Part shown: positions 28,209-37,320 of the stretch, one piece after another | Layout: each line of letters starts with the position of its first letter | Numbering within the stretch: the first letter of the stretch is position 1 | Source: Neoalteromonas facilis | GTDB lineage: Bacteria; Pseudomonadota; Gammaproteobacteria; Enterobacterales; Alteromonadaceae | Direction of reading: 5' to 3' | Length of the DNA: 64,000 nucleotides | NCBI RefSeq assembly: GCF_002807665.1 | Contig: NZ_PEAY01000003.1 | Location: 520,103 to 584,102, forward strand | Notes under the pieces: model-generated | What the model was told of the DNA's origin: nothing | The model's database searches: none | The model's input: only the letters and a program-made list of their open reading frames with translations | Made by a program: the position numbers and the translations under genes

Positions 28209-28268
28209 TATTCATTTCCTTCGATGCTAGTTGCAGTTGTTAAGTTTACCGAGAGCATTTCTCAGCAC

Positions 28269-28997
28269 CTATTGATTGATAAAATCCTCGATGTCTTCAC
28301 CGGTGATTTTCTTGATTTGCGCGAACAAGTACCACAACGCCGTTATCAGTAGGATCATGCTGGGAATGACGATAACGGGGTAGCTTAATGCTGTCATTCG
28401 TCCCAGCTCTTCGGTGTATTCGGTTGTTCCCGGCGGACTTACTAGGATAACTTTTGCCAGCACGTAGTTAAGCACTGCACTTAAGAAAAAGGAGCTGGCG
28501 ACAATATAACTACTATTCGCTACTTTTTTCTCAAACTCATCTACTTTGCCTTTTTCTGCGAGTACTTTATCGAGGTGAGGCCAATTGATGATTTGATCAT
28601 TTAACACCAGAATCTTGACCAAAGGCTTATGTGTATATTGGGTGATGATGACGGCAAGTCCGATAAGTGCAGGGATAGTCGCTTCCTTTATCGCAATATA
28701 TTCAGCGGGTAGTTCAAGTAAACTAATGCCGCCTGTCAGTAATACGCTGACGATACCTAGAATAGAAAACGCATTCACTTTGCCAGCGACTTTCAAGTCC
28801 CATAATCCGTAACAAATTGGGAATGCAAGTGCAGCGACTATACTCCACGCAGGACCAAGCCATTCGTCAGAGCTTGCATAGCTCATGATCACTACGGGAA
28901 TAAGGATATTAAAAATTAGGTTACCAAAGAACCCACTGTTGGGTTTATCCTTTGCATCAGTTTGCTGGGCAGTTTTTATTTCTTGTTGTTCAGACAT
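28269..28997 (-). CDS. VC0807-like integral membrane protein
   Basis: About 242 residues with roughly six hydrophobic segments and a polar N-terminal tail. It resembles the uncharacterised VC0807 family of gammaproteobacteria (a sequence-pattern judgement: N-terminal FNILIPVVIMSY, then GLAVIITQYTHKPLVKILVL, and N-S-S-Y-I-V-A-S-S-F-F-L-S-A-V-L-N-Y). The ATG at 28997 is taken as start; a GTG at 29012 with an adjacent GGAG is an alternative. No catalytic motif is seen. The rhomboid gene lies 31-46 bases upstream on the same strand, so co-transcription is possible. Confidence 0.7.
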   Translation of the reverse strand: MSEQQEIKTAQQTDAKDKPNSGFFGNLIFNILIPVVIMSYASSDEWLGPAWSIVAALAFPICYGLWDLKVAGKVNAFSILGIVSVLLTGGISLLELPAEYIAIKEATIPALIGLAVIITQYTHKPLVKILVLNDQIINWPHLDKVLAEKGKVDEFEKKVANSSYIVASSFFLSAVLNYVLAKVILVSPPGTTEYTEELGRMTALSYPVIVIPSMILLITALWYLFAQIKKITGEDIEDFINQ

Positions 28998-29043
28998 GCG
29001 ATTTCTGGTCACTCCATTTTGAGCATCAGTATACTGAACTCTG

Positions 29044-29583
29044 CTATTTTGCCCAATACCATGCGGCGATTACCCCTGAAAAAAAGCCGAAAAGATGGGA
29101 CTCCCAGCTAATGAATCCTGCGCTGGGGAGCACGCCGAAAATCATCGACCCATAAAATGCTGCGACAAGAAGTGAGATCAGTAACATGCGTTTTTGCTTG
29201 CTGCGCCAACCTGCGATAAGCAAATACCCTAAGTAGCCATATATGACGCCGCTGGCTCCCACATGCATAGCTGAACGACCCAATAACCACACGAGCAACC
29301 CCGTAACCACAATGATCCAAAGTGAAACCGTTAGAAATCGCTTGGTACCCTGTGTACTGATCAACCCTGCAAACACACTTACCGTGATCAGATTGGCCAA
29401 TAAATGTTGCACACTTGCATGTATAAAAGGGCTGGTAAAAATCATCGGTAAATAGTGCAGATTCCTGGGGTATATCCCGAAGTACACTAGGCTGCGTTGA
29501 GTGAGTAAATTGATAATTTCGACCACTAGCAATGTAGTAGCGATCGCCGCAGCGATTTTTAACGGTTGTTTAACTGGATACAT
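29044..29583 (-). CDS. Rhomboid-family intramembrane serine protease
   Basis: 179 residues with about six membrane spans. The catalytic dyad is visible: Ser111 in HVGASGVIYG (the GxSG motif) and His163 in SWESHLFG; the conserved H-x-x-x-N of the oxyanion site is H60-N64. It cleaves membrane proteins within the bilayer. The chain seems complete at its N-terminus, but the IS200/IS605 left end begins almost at its ATG and no ribosome site is visible upstream, so the native promoter and leader have probably been displaced. Expression may depend on the IS or be lost. Confidence 0.88.
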   Translation of the reverse strand: MYPVKQPLKIAAAIATTLLVVEIINLLTQRSLVYFGIYPRNLHYLPMIFTSPFIHASVQHLLANLITVSVFAGLISTQGTKRFLTVSLWIIVVTGLLVWLLGRSAMHVGASGVIYGYLGYLLIAGWRSKQKRMLLISLLVAAFYGSMIFGVLPSAGFISWESHLFGFFSGVIAAWYWAK

Positions 29584-30128
29584 CGTAGTGTGAATGGGTT
29601 AGGGTTCTTGTTAGCAAAATCCTTGTCAACCTCGCCCAATCGGGCGGGGATACAAGCGGAAAGTGCGTTGCATTTATAAACACTCGTACTTTGACTATTT
29701 ACATACTCTTTTAATGTTTCGATAGTGGCACCGCTAGAGCTACAGGCAAAATAAGATCTTGACCATAACATACCCGATTTACTTTGAACTGTCAGGTACG
29801 TATTAAGTATTCTGAGTCTTCGGGAGCCTTCAGCTTTCAAGTTATTAATCATGACGCTAACGGCCAGTTTTGGCGGATAGGAAACAGGTAAATGTGCGTG
29901 ATCTCGTTCGCCATCTATTTCAAGTAATTTACATTCCAGTTTTTCACATAATGATTCGAGAGCTTCACGCAATTGCTGGATCATCGTTCTTTCAAACAGT
30001 TTGCGTCTGTATTTGGTAATCAAAACCAAATGAACAACGAGCTTTGTCACGTTATGTCGTTTTTTGAGATAGTCAGAAAGTAACTCCTGACTATGTGCAC
30101 TAACTTGATATATTCCTATGTAGCCCAT
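29559..30128 (-). CDS. tnpA: IS200/IS605 Y1 transposase TnpA, C-terminally extended
   Basis: The single-strand transposase core is clear: RHNVTKLVVHLVLITKYRRKLF, the HUH motif as HAH (in ERDHAHLPVSYPP) and the catalytic tyrosine in LKEYVNSQS. Normal family members are about 140-155 residues; this frame is 189 because it reads on through the left-end hairpin and into the rhomboid start. The Leu usually following the second His of the HUH motif is followed by Pro here (HLPV), an unusual change. It diverges from tnpB by 33 bases, the IS605 layout. Confidence 0.85.
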   Translation of the reverse strand: MGYIGIYQVSAHSQELLSDYLKKRHNVTKLVVHLVLITKYRRKLFERTMIQQLREALESLCEKLECKLLEIDGERDHAHLPVSYPPKLAVSVMINNLKAEGSRRLRILNTYLTVQSKSGMLWSRSYFACSSSGATIETLKEYVNSQSTSVYKCNALSACIPARLGEVDKDFANKNPNPFTLRCIQLNNR

Positions 30129-30161
30129 AATATTGTTGAGCTATATCAATGAGCGCTGAAA

Positions 30162-31337
30162 ATGTTAAGGGCCACAAGAGTACGCATTTACCCAACACTA
30201 GAACAGGCGGAGTTTTTAAACGCTCAGTTTGGCGCGGTTCGGTTTGCGTATAATAAAGCGCTGCATATCAAGAAACATTTTTACAGTCGCTACGGGCAGA
30301 CCTTAAGCCCGAAGAAGGACTTAAAACCACTGCTTTCAGTGGGTAAAAGATCTAGAAGATACAACTGGCTTAAGCAATTCGATTCAATTGCATTACAGCA
30401 ATCGGTTATCAACCTGCATACAGCCTTTGATAATTTTTTCAACCCAAAGCTCAAAGCTAGATACCCAAAATTCAAAAGTAAACACGGTAAGCAATCCAGT
30501 TATCATTGTGTGGGTGTTAAGGTTTTTGATGAAGCAATAAAGTTACCCAAACTAAATCAGCCGATCTCTGCGAAGATCCATAGAGAGATAAACGGGACGG
30601 TCAAAAGCATTACGGTTACATTAACCAGAACAGGTAAATACTACGCATCAATTTTGGTTGATGATGGGCTTGAAGTGCCTAAACCAGCTAACACCATTGA
30701 TAAGATTACAGGGGTAGATTTGGGCTTATCGGCTTTCGTTGTCGAAGCTAGCGGAAGGAAAACCGTCAACCCGCGCTTTATTAAACGTGCAGAGCGTAAC
30801 CTAAAACGTAAACAACGCCAGCTATCCAGAAAACAAAAGGGAAGCGCCAATCGGAATAAAGCCCGTTTACTGGTGGCAAAGTGCCACGAAAAAACGGCCA
30901 ATGCGCGTGCTGATTTTCAACATAAATTATCTCATACACTCGTTGACGAAAACCAAGCGGTGATTGTAGAGACATTAAAATCAGCTAACATGATGAAAAA
31001 TAGCAAACTTGCTAAGCATATCGCTGATGCCTCGTGGTATAGCTTTGTGACAAAGCTGGAATACAAGGCGAAGCAGCAAGGCAAGCATCTGATCAAAATT
31101 GACCAATGGTTTGCCAGCTCGAAAACCTGTCATTGTTGTGGTCATAAAATGGATGATATGTCTTTATCGGTTCGCAAGTGGGATTGCCCATCTTGCGACA
31201 CCCAAGATATAGATCGCGACGTCAATGCTGCGCTTAATATTCGTGACAAAGGTATTCTAGAACTTAAGGCGGCAGGACTTGTCGTTACTGCTTATGGAGG
31301 CTTGTGTAAGACTTGTCACGAACAAGCTGCGGCCTGA
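30162..31337 (+). CDS. tnpB: RNA-guided nuclease TnpB, intact catalytic site
   Basis: 391 residues. The RuvC triad is complete: Asp186 in GVDLG, Glu270 in IVETLKSANM, and Asp353 in DRDVNAA. A zinc finger is formed by Cys323/Cys326 and Cys342/Cys345. N-terminal RVRIYPTLEQAEFLNAQFGAVRFAYN is the usual TnpB start. TnpB cuts DNA matching a guide made from the IS right end and helps keep the element in place. Length is typical, with no frameshift. Confidence 0.92.
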   Translation: MLRATRVRIYPTLEQAEFLNAQFGAVRFAYNKALHIKKHFYSRYGQTLSPKKDLKPLLSVGKRSRRYNWLKQFDSIALQQSVINLHTAFDNFFNPKLKARYPKFKSKHGKQSSYHCVGVKVFDEAIKLPKLNQPISAKIHREINGTVKSITVTLTRTGKYYASILVDDGLEVPKPANTIDKITGVDLGLSAFVVEASGRKTVNPRFIKRAERNLKRKQRQLSRKQKGSANRNKARLLVAKCHEKTANARADFQHKLSHTLVDENQAVIVETLKSANMMKNSKLAKHIADASWYSFVTKLEYKAKQQGKHLIKIDQWFASSKTCHCCGHKMDDMSLSVRKWDCPSCDTQDIDRDVNAALNIRDKGILELKAAGLVVTAYGGLCKTCHEQAAA

Positions 31338-31348
31338 GAAGTAAGAAA

Positions 31349-31368
31349 CCTCGCCATTTATGGCGGGT
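31349..31368 (+). repeat. IS605 right-end hairpin
   Basis: The hairpin with a TTTA loop lies 11 bases past the tnpB stop and is followed by GGAGTCAC. Position and relation to the left-end hairpin mark the element's right end and the probable scaffold end of its omega RNA. Confidence 0.75.
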
Positions 31369-31534
31369 GGAGTCACAGAAACAATATCACATGAGGGGCG
31401 ATTTTCGAGCGATAACACTGATTTCAATAGTTATAGATTTCCGCTACGGAGTATTTTCCAATGACTTACATTAAAGGCTCAACTTTTGTAGCCTGTGGGT
31501 GTCTACTTAATTTTTGGGAAATGGGGAAGTCAAT

Positions 31535-32173
31535 ATGTCTAAAAAGCTTACGGTAGCGCTTTGTTTGACACTCGGATTGAGTGCGGGTTGTGCTAATCAG
31601 CAGTATTCCAATACGCAAAAAGGCGCAGCGATTGGTGCAGTGCTAGGTGCAATCGCGGGTAAAGGTACGGGCGATCATGACAAAAGTCGCTATGCTTGGG
31701 GCGCGGTTGTCGGTGCGTTGGCTGGTGCGGCGGTTGGCAATTACATGGATGAACAAGAAAAAGCATTCCGTGACGAATTAGCCGATAGCGGTGTTGGGGT
31801 GTATCGCGATGGTGACAATATTCGTCTTGTAATGCCATCCAACATTACTTTTGCAACCAATCAAGCAGTGCTTGCTGCACACTTTGAGCCAGTGTTATCC
31901 GATGTCGCATTGGTGTTGAACAAATACGATAAAACTGTGTTGAGAATAGTTGGCCATACCGACAGTACAGGCACTGCGGAATACAACCTTCAACTATCAC
32001 AAGGGCGTGCGCTGAGTGTACAACAATCATTGTTGAACAAAGGCGTCGACTCTCGCCGTATGGTGACGCAAGGTATGGGAGAAATGGCGCCCATCGCTTC
32101 AAATGAGACGGCTGCTGGGCGAGAGCAAAACCGCCGAGTGGAATTAACTATAGAGCCGCTACGAACGTCTTGA
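31535..32173 (+). CDS. OmpA-family lipoprotein with glycine zipper
   Basis: 212 residues from the ATG at 31535 behind GGGGAAG. The lipobox gives Cys19 (LGLSAGC). A glycine-zipper region (AAIGAVLGAIAGKGTG... AVVGALAGAAVGNYMDEQE) is followed by an OmpA C-terminal domain with the peptidoglycan-binding VGHTDSTGTAEYNLQLSQGRA and NRRVELTI. This is the YiaD type, which ties the outer membrane to peptidoglycan. It is convergent with yjfC, with one base between the two stops. Confidence 0.9.
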   Translation: MSKKLTVALCLTLGLSAGCANQQYSNTQKGAAIGAVLGAIAGKGTGDHDKSRYAWGAVVGALAGAAVGNYMDEQEKAFRDELADSGVGVYRDGDNIRLVMPSNITFATNQAVLAAHFEPVLSDVALVLNKYDKTVLRIVGHTDSTGTAEYNLQLSQGRALSVQQSLLNKGVDSRRMVTQGMGEMAPIASNETAAGREQNRRVELTIEPLRTS

Positions 32174-32174
32174 T

Positions 32175-33368
32175 CTAGCCGTTAATCACATGCGGCAAAT
32201 AGCGTGATAAATCTTGTGTGATAGGGGAAATATCTTCTCTTACTGAAATACCGGCCGGCTCATCGTTGACTAACCATGAGCCGATCAATGTATGGTTATC
32301 ACCATAGCGCGGCAGAGGCGTATGGGCCTGAATAATGTAGCCCTCATCGCCATAGGGGCCTTCAGTAGCGTAGACCGGTTTGCTGCCGTCTAAAATGCTA
32401 ATGTTTGCGCCTTCTCTGGAGTACAAGGGTTTTTTTACCCACTTTCCAAATGAAGTCTCAATGCTACCTGGTTTATTCCATTTATCGGCGAAAAACGCAG
32501 GTAGCAGGTTAGGGTGGTTTGGAAACATCTCCCATAGCAAAGGAAGTAATGCTTTATTTGACAGAATGCTTTTCCAAATCGGCTCAATCCATTGAGTTTT
32601 CGCGTTGAGAATTTCTGGGCCAAAGTCCTCTCGCAACATAAATTCCCAAGGATATAATTTAAAGCACGTTGAAATTGCAGTGTCATCAAGATCAGAAAAT
32701 ATTGTTTCACCGTTGGTATCTTCGGCAATACCGATGTCCTCGATAAATACAAAATGATTGCGGACACCTGCATCGCTGGCACAGTCTTGTAAATACTGCA
32801 CAGTGCCGCGATCTTCTTCTGTGTCTTTACAGCAACTGAAGTGCATGTCTGGTGTTTGGTAATAATCTGCGATTACGCCTAGTTGTTTGATTAGTTTTTC
32901 TTGCAGGGAATTGAACTGGTCACTGCCGCGCGGCAGCAACCCTTTGTCTACGTTGTCTTGCAACCACAACCATTGCCAAAAACCTGATTCATACAGCGAC
33001 GTGGGCGTATCGGCATTGTTTTCCAGCAGCTTTGCTGCTGAGTGACCGTCGTAAACCAGATCCAAACGAGAATACAAACTAGGCTGTTGTTGTTGCCATG
33101 ATTGCGCGATGGCATCCCAGTATAATTCGGGAATTTGAAAGCGTTCGAGCCAGAAACTATCCTTCGATACTTTATCGACGACAGCAAGGCACATGCTGTG
33201 TAATTCGGCTGTGGGATCTTCAATATCACGCTCAATTTGTTGCAAAGAGAACTGATAATAGGCAGTTTCGTCCCAGTAGGGTTCACCGTACATGGTGTGG
33301 AAGTTAAAGCCGAATTCGGCCGCGCGTTCACGCCAGCGCGGCCGTTCTTTAATCGGAATACGAAGCAA
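32175..33368 (-). CDS. yjfC: ATP-grasp amidoligase YjfC/YgiC (glutathionylspermidine synthase-like)
   Basis: 397 residues. It matches the glutathionylspermidine-synthetase C-terminal-like ATP-grasp family: MYGEPYWDETAYYQF at the start, RLDLVYDG, FVFIEDIG, F-K-L-Y-P-W-E-F-M, and KPLYSREGANI in the ATP-grasp core. Family members are predicted to form an amide between a carboxylate and an amine; the actual product of YjfC/YgiC is not established. The TTG start follows the TAA of the upstream gene with no gap (TAATTG), so translation is coupled. It is the last gene of the yjf-type operon. Confidence 0.88.
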   Translation of the reverse strand: MLRIPIKERPRWRERAAEFGFNFHTMYGEPYWDETAYYQFSLQQIERDIEDPTAELHSMCLAVVDKVSKDSFWLERFQIPELYWDAIAQSWQQQQPSLYSRLDLVYDGHSAAKLLENNADTPTSLYESGFWQWLWLQDNVDKGLLPRGSDQFNSLQEKLIKQLGVIADYYQTPDMHFSCCKDTEEDRGTVQYLQDCASDAGVRNHFVFIEDIGIAEDTNGETIFSDLDDTAISTCFKLYPWEFMLREDFGPEILNAKTQWIEPIWKSILSNKALLPLLWEMFPNHPNLLPAFFADKWNKPGSIETSFGKWVKKPLYSREGANISILDGSKPVYATEGPYGDEGYIIQAHTPLPRYGDNHTLIGSWLVNDEPAGISVREDISPITQDLSRYLPHVING

Positions 33369-33986
33369 TTAGCCGCCCCAACTGCCTTTGCGCGACGAAC
33401 TGCCCCAACTTGACTTGGCCCTAACGGTGCTACCAAAGCCTCCACGAGAAATCGTACGCGAGACAGCCGGTTTCTTGGTAAATGTCGACTCTTTTACTCG
33501 GTAGCGCTTATCACGGATATCCCCGTCAAATACATAGCCATCAGCCATTGCCCAACGCATTCTGAATGGAGAGTATCGAGAATAAGAGGTGTACATGGGT
33601 TGCGTGTAATAGCGCTTTTTCGGCGACAACAACTCGCTTACCATGTAACCCGCCATAAATGGCATAAAGAATGAACCTTGGTTGGTATCAACGTGGTGAC
33701 ATTGGTTGGCACCAAATTCATATTCGCAGTCATTCTGGTTAGCAAATTTAGGTCCAGTGCGCTCGGCTTCAGCAAGCGCTTCTTCATATGCAGCTTTACA
33801 TACATCAGCGGCAGAGGCTGGATTATCGTTAATACATTCGTCTAGCGTGGTATAGATAACACCTTCCTGACGATCGCCACACGCAGTTAGGAATATTGAC
33901 GCTACACCCACTGCTACCGGTTTGAGCGCAAAGAATTTGCGCATGCGATGTAAGTTTATGCTGGAAGAGCGTTTTTGAGATGTCAT
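33369..33986 (-). CDS. yjfM: DUF1190 lipoprotein YjfM/YgiB
   Basis: 205 residues, ATG behind AGGGGG. A lipobox (IFLTAC, Cys36) follows a basic N-terminus. The middle has YTTLDECINDNPASADVCK-like and C-x-Y-E-F-G-x-x-Q-C-H motifs with several cysteines, then a membrane-like patch (FFMPFMAGYMV) and a low-complexity Ser/Gly/Arg tail ending in SSWGSSSRKGSWGG. This is the DUF1190 (YgiB/YjfM) pattern, always found beside the ATP-grasp gene, and it is a candidate substrate or partner of that enzyme (inference). Confidence 0.88.
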   Translation of the reverse strand: MTSQKRSSSINLHRMRKFFALKPVAVGVASIFLTACGDRQEGVIYTTLDECINDNPASAADVCKAAYEEALAEAERTGPKFANQNDCEYEFGANQCHHVDTNQGSFFMPFMAGYMVSELLSPKKRYYTQPMYTSYSRYSPFRMRWAMADGYVFDGDIRDKRYRVKESTFTKKPAVSRTISRGGFGSTVRAKSSWGSSSRKGSWGG

Positions 33987-33996
33987 GTTGACCCCC

Positions 33997-34413
33997 TTAG
34001 TACGTCATGCAAGCAGCATTTAACAAACCAACAGCTATCGATACCGACGCAAGCATGATTCCTGCGGACACTTCGTCATTATTGATGCGCTCGGCAATTT
34101 TGGGCATAAAGGTAAAGCGCAATACAGCGAATGCAAATGCTTGTGCAATGATCGCAACAACGCCCCAAACAGCGAAATCTACCAACGATTGTGAATTAGA
34201 GACTGCGCCGCCAAGTGCAATAGCAAAGCCGATCATTGCGCCACCAAACCCGATAGCTGCGGCAACGCTTTGCTTCTCTTTAACCAAATGCCATTCATCA
34301 TGTGGTGTGACGAAGGCATAGACAATCTTAAAAATGAATAAAAAAGCGATACTGATCGCAAAGTACAAGGCGAATGAATCTAAATTGGCAATTGAGGCTA
34401 AGAGTGCGTCCAT
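33997..34413 (-). CDS. yjfL: DUF350 membrane protein YjfL
   Basis: 138 residues with four hydrophobic segments in two similar halves, as in DUF350. Visible features are DEWHLVKEKQSVAAAIGFGGAMIGFAIALGGA and a final VSAGIMLASVSIAVGLLNAACMTY. It is an inner-membrane protein of unknown function. Its stop codon runs into the ribosome site of the next gene 10 bases away. Confidence 0.88.
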   Translation of the reverse strand: MDALLASIANLDSFALYFAISIAFLFIFKIVYAFVTPHDEWHLVKEKQSVAAAIGFGGAMIGFAIALGGAVSNSQSLVDFAVWGVVAIIAQAFAFAVLRFTFMPKIAERINNDEVSAGIMLASVSIAVGLLNAACMTY

Positions 34414-34448
34414 GAGTTTTCCTTAAGGTTGCGATATTCGTTAAAGGG

Positions 34449-35093
34449 TCAGCCGTATATTTTGATATCAGCCGGTTGTATGTCAAACCCTGTACTGATG
34501 ACGATGCATCGGTCTGCGTTTTGCCCAATAATTTTTTCTTCTCCGGCAACGAGCAATGATTCAAACTGCTGTTCGCCTATGGGACGTTCATACAACATCA
34601 TAAATTGATCGGTTTGACTAGTGTCACCGTCTTCTTCATAGGTTTTTTCGGTAAACGCAACTGGCGGTGATTCTTCACCAACGGCATTCCAAACACGTGT
34701 AAATTCGACATCTGCTAAGGTATAGGACGGCTTGGAAATGGTGTGCGATAAGGCTTGTTGCCATTGTTGCTCATTGCCAACCGTGAGCGTTTCGTAAAAA
34801 TACCATAGCTTTACATCTGTGATGTGCGCTTCAGTGTCACCGCCATCCAGCACGACTTGAAGAAAGGCATCATCGTCAGTATAGAAGCGTAGCATTTTAC
34901 CGCCGCTATCCAGATGTACTTCGCCAACAGCTTGAATAATATGTTTGCTCGCCGGTTCTTCTATCATTAAGTCGGGTACCAGTAAGCGCAGCTTTAAGCT
35001 ATCAAGTTCAAATGAACCACCTAAATAGAGCCCCATTATTTCAGGCGCTTTTGGTGTCGTGTCAGGTGTCTTGCCAAACCATTTCTTAAACAT
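34449..35093 (-). CDS. yjfK: DUF2491 protein YjfK
   Basis: 214 residues, no signal peptide or membrane span. It starts MFKKWFGK and matches the DUF2491/YjfK family by order of blocks (LGGSFELDSLKLRLL, GEVHLDSGGKMLRFYTDDDAFLQ, YERPIGE) and by operon position. Acidic and soluble. Function is unknown. It follows the channel gene by three bases. Confidence 0.82.
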   Translation of the reverse strand: MFKKWFGKTPDTTPKAPEIMGLYLGGSFELDSLKLRLLVPDLMIEEPASKHIIQAVGEVHLDSGGKMLRFYTDDDAFLQVVLDGGDTEAHITDVKLWYFYETLTVGNEQQWQQALSHTISKPSYTLADVEFTRVWNAVGEESPPVAFTEKTYEEDGDTSQTDQFMMLYERPIGEQQFESLLVAGEEKIIGQNADRCIVISTGFDIQPADIKIYG

Positions 35094-35096
35094 GGC

Positions 35097-36152
35097 TTAA
35101 TGTCCTTTTACTAATCTGTCCCAGTCCAAGGATGCGATGCGTTTATCTGCAATATAAAACACCTTATCACCACCGTTTAAGTGCCCCGATAGGCTTGGGT
35201 TTACATGCATCGCTCGATAGTCACCACGCGGTGCATAACCGATAAAGATGGCTTCATATTGACGTTTTAAATTGATGAATATGGATTCTAAAGAGAGAGA
35301 GCTTAATTCATCCGGTACGGTAACGGAGTACTGTGCTTGTCCTTCTTGCACATCCAATAAATCATGATGCAGCACGCTTGAGCCGGGATCAAATGCCGAC
35401 TTGGCCAGCATTTCCACGGCAACACTGGGTGTACATTCCACGTTCGGGCAATGTTGTTCTAACAGTTTAGAAAGATTTTCATCATGGAAGTACGCCACTA
35501 GATGGGCATCAGGATTGCGCTGGGCGCAATACAGCGACGTCGTCATCGTGATGTCATCGAGGGGATTGTCAATGATGATGGTTTTAGCGCTTGCAACACC
35601 AGCGCGATCCATTTCATCGTTGTTAAACGAATTAACTCTGACAAACTCAATATCACCTGGCATAGGATTGTTAACTTCAGCTCTAACGCACAACACAATC
35701 TCTGGTGCATCTTTGGCGTTTGCGCGTTCTTGCATTAACAATTTCAGCAGTTGAAGTGTTCGATTATCATTCCAACCAATAACCAGAATGTGATCTTGCA
35801 CCGATAGACTCTTCAAACCTAATACTCCCTTTTGCCATTGACCCGAAACCCAGCTTGCTATGCGTCCAATCACCATGGCGAATATGCTTAAACCTAACGG
35901 AATAATATAAAACGCAACAATAAGCTTGCCGGCTGGGGTAGAAGGAGAAAAGTCACCGTATCCAACGGTGGATCCGGTGACCGCTAACCAATAAATGAAA
36001 TCGTGGGTAGATAATAATGAGGTCTCGCCCGCGAAGTATAGCAGCACCCAACTGCTCAGTGTATAAAACACAAGCACTAGCGCGATGGTGTACCAGCGAG
36101 CTTCCGCAAAGTACTGCATCATGACTTTGCGGACTTTGACCCATAAGCTCAT
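35097..36152 (-). CDS. Two-TM potassium channel with RCK/TrkA-N domain
   Basis: 351 residues. Two membrane helices flank the pore loop with selectivity filter TVGYGDFSP near residue 66. A cytoplasmic RCK (TrkA-N) domain follows, beginning HILVIGWNDNRTLQLLKLL, which usually senses nucleotide or Ca2+. The gene is nested inside the yjf-type operon, nine bases after the PspA-like gene and three before yjfK. E. coli yjfIJKLMC lacks it. The location suggests membrane-potential or ion control is part of the module (inference). Confidence 0.9.
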   Translation of the reverse strand: MSLWVKVRKVMMQYFAEARWYTIALVLVFYTLSSWVLLYFAGETSLLSTHDFIYWLAVTGSTVGYGDFSPSTPAGKLIVAFYIIPLGLSIFAMVIGRIASWVSGQWQKGVLGLKSLSVQDHILVIGWNDNRTLQLLKLLMQERANAKDAPEIVLCVRAEVNNPMPGDIEFVRVNSFNNDEMDRAGVASAKTIIIDNPLDDITMTTSLYCAQRNPDAHLVAYFHDENLSKLLEQHCPNVECTPSVAVEMLAKSAFDPGSSVLHHDLLDVQEGQAQYSVTVPDELSSLSLESIFINLKRQYEAIFIGYAPRGDYRAMHVNPSLSGHLNGGDKVFYIADKRIASLDWDRLVKGH

Positions 36153-36161
36153 ATTGCCAGC

Positions 36162-36842
36162 CTATTTACCAAGAATACGGCTCAACTCATCATCTGCCGA
36201 TGTTTGACCGCCTTTTATGCCGGCAGCCGCAAGACGTTTTTCTAAATCGTCAGATGAGTCATTGCTAGCTAACTCTTCAGCGGCTTCTAATTCTGCATTT
36301 CTCAGGGTTTGACGCTCTTGAATACGCTGCAATGATTCTGTTGCGGTTTTCATTTTACTATTCGCGCCCATGTGGCGAGAAGAAACCGCAACTTGTGCTT
36401 TTTGCACAGACTCAGTCGCCTTCACCATATCCACTTGCTGCTCTAGACGGCGCAAGTTGGCTTTTGCTTGAGAAATATTCTGAGCCAGTTGTGCTTCAGA
36501 CTTTTGAAACTGGTCTAAGTAGCTTTGCTCTGTGTCTAATTCTGCACGAAGATCTGACACTTTTTGTGCACAATCTAACGCCAATTGACGATCAGTATCG
36601 ATTGCCTTGCGCGCATGCTCTTCATACTGTGCCATGCTCTCATTAATACTGTTGACCTTTTGTTGCGCCAATTTGCACTTGGCTAAAATCTGGGTGCGCG
36701 CATGGTCTGATTTACGCAGCTCTTCTTTTGCTTCGCGAATTTCTTGTTCAAGAATTCGGATCGCTTGACTGTCAACAACAGATTGCGCCGCTTCCGTAGC
36801 ACCACCTTTCACTGCTGTAACTAACTTTCGCCATACTGACAT
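36162..36842 (-). CDS. yjfJ: PspA/IM30-family protein YjfJ
   Basis: 226 residues, almost wholly helical coiled coil. MSVWRKLVTAVKGGATEAAQSVVD forms an amphipathic start, RILEQEIREAKEELRKSDHAR and the rest fit PspA/IM30. Such proteins assemble on the inner face of the membrane and protect it under stress. The C-terminal tail (GGQTSADDELSRILGK) is typical of YjfJ. It follows the DUF2170 gene by 18 bases. Confidence 0.9.
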   Translation of the reverse strand: MSVWRKLVTAVKGGATEAAQSVVDSQAIRILEQEIREAKEELRKSDHARTQILAKCKLAQQKVNSINESMAQYEEHARKAIDTDRQLALDCAQKVSDLRAELDTEQSYLDQFQKSEAQLAQNISQAKANLRRLEQQVDMVKATESVQKAQVAVSSRHMGANSKMKTATESLQRIQERQTLRNAELEAAEELASNDSSDDLEKRLAAAGIKGGQTSADDELSRILGK

Positions 36843-36860
36843 AATCTTCTCCTGACTAAA

Positions 36861-37259
36861 TTACACTGAGATGGATAAATGAGACTGGTACGCGTCGAGG
36901 AACGCCGCGACGTTCTGGAACAATGTCTCTATCTCAATGAGTACGCTTTCACCTTTTGATTGTGCGCTTAACGAACCAAATGCTGTGTAATAGTCGTCAC
37001 CGGCAACGCTTGAGATTCCGACTGTCGTCAGCGGAAAAATCATGTGCGTGCGAAGTATCTCGTCATTCAAAGCCGTTGTGTCCTGAACTTCAGAAACGGC
37101 AAACAGTAAACTTTCAACCAAAATTTGCTCGCCACTAATGGCCAACCAGGCATCAATGCCATCTTCATTCGCTATCAATAAGCAGTGCTCTTCCTCTGTT
37201 ACTACGTATTGACTCTGCTCAGTAAGCAGTTGCGTTAGTTGTTGCAAGTCCCAGCTCAT
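36861..37259 (-). CDS. yjfI: DUF2170 protein YjfI
   Basis: 132 residues, first gene of the operon. It has the DUF2170 pattern (chaperone-like fold resembling type III secretion chaperones): MSWDLQQLTQLL, a short helical start, then LLIANEDGIDAWLAISGEQILVES and a negatively charged C-terminal half. ATG at 37259 follows AGGAGAATG. It is probably a soluble partner of the PspA-like protein. Confidence 0.87.
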   Translation of the reverse strand: MSWDLQQLTQLLTEQSQYVVTEEEHCLLIANEDGIDAWLAISGEQILVESLLFAVSEVQDTTALNDEILRTHMIFPLTTVGISSVAGDDYYTAFGSLSAQSKGESVLIEIETLFQNVAAFLDAYQSHLSISV

Positions 37260-37320
37260 TTACATTCTCCTGTTGCTGACTTCCAAGATTATACTTTACC
37301 CTTGTTGGGCGAATAACACT

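Larger units (their letters stand above)
29590..31376 (+). mobile_element. Complete IS200/IS605-family element with tnpA and tnpB
   Basis: Divergent tnpA and tnpB lie between related subterminal hairpins: CCTCGCCC-AATC-GGGCGGGG at 29630-29649 on the left and CCTCGCCA-TTTA-TGGCGGG at 31349-31367 on the right. Such hairpins are what TnpA binds; the right one also overlaps the expected 3' end of the omega RNA guide. There are no inverted repeats or target duplication, as expected. Exact ends are estimates to within about 10 bases. Confidence 0.85.
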
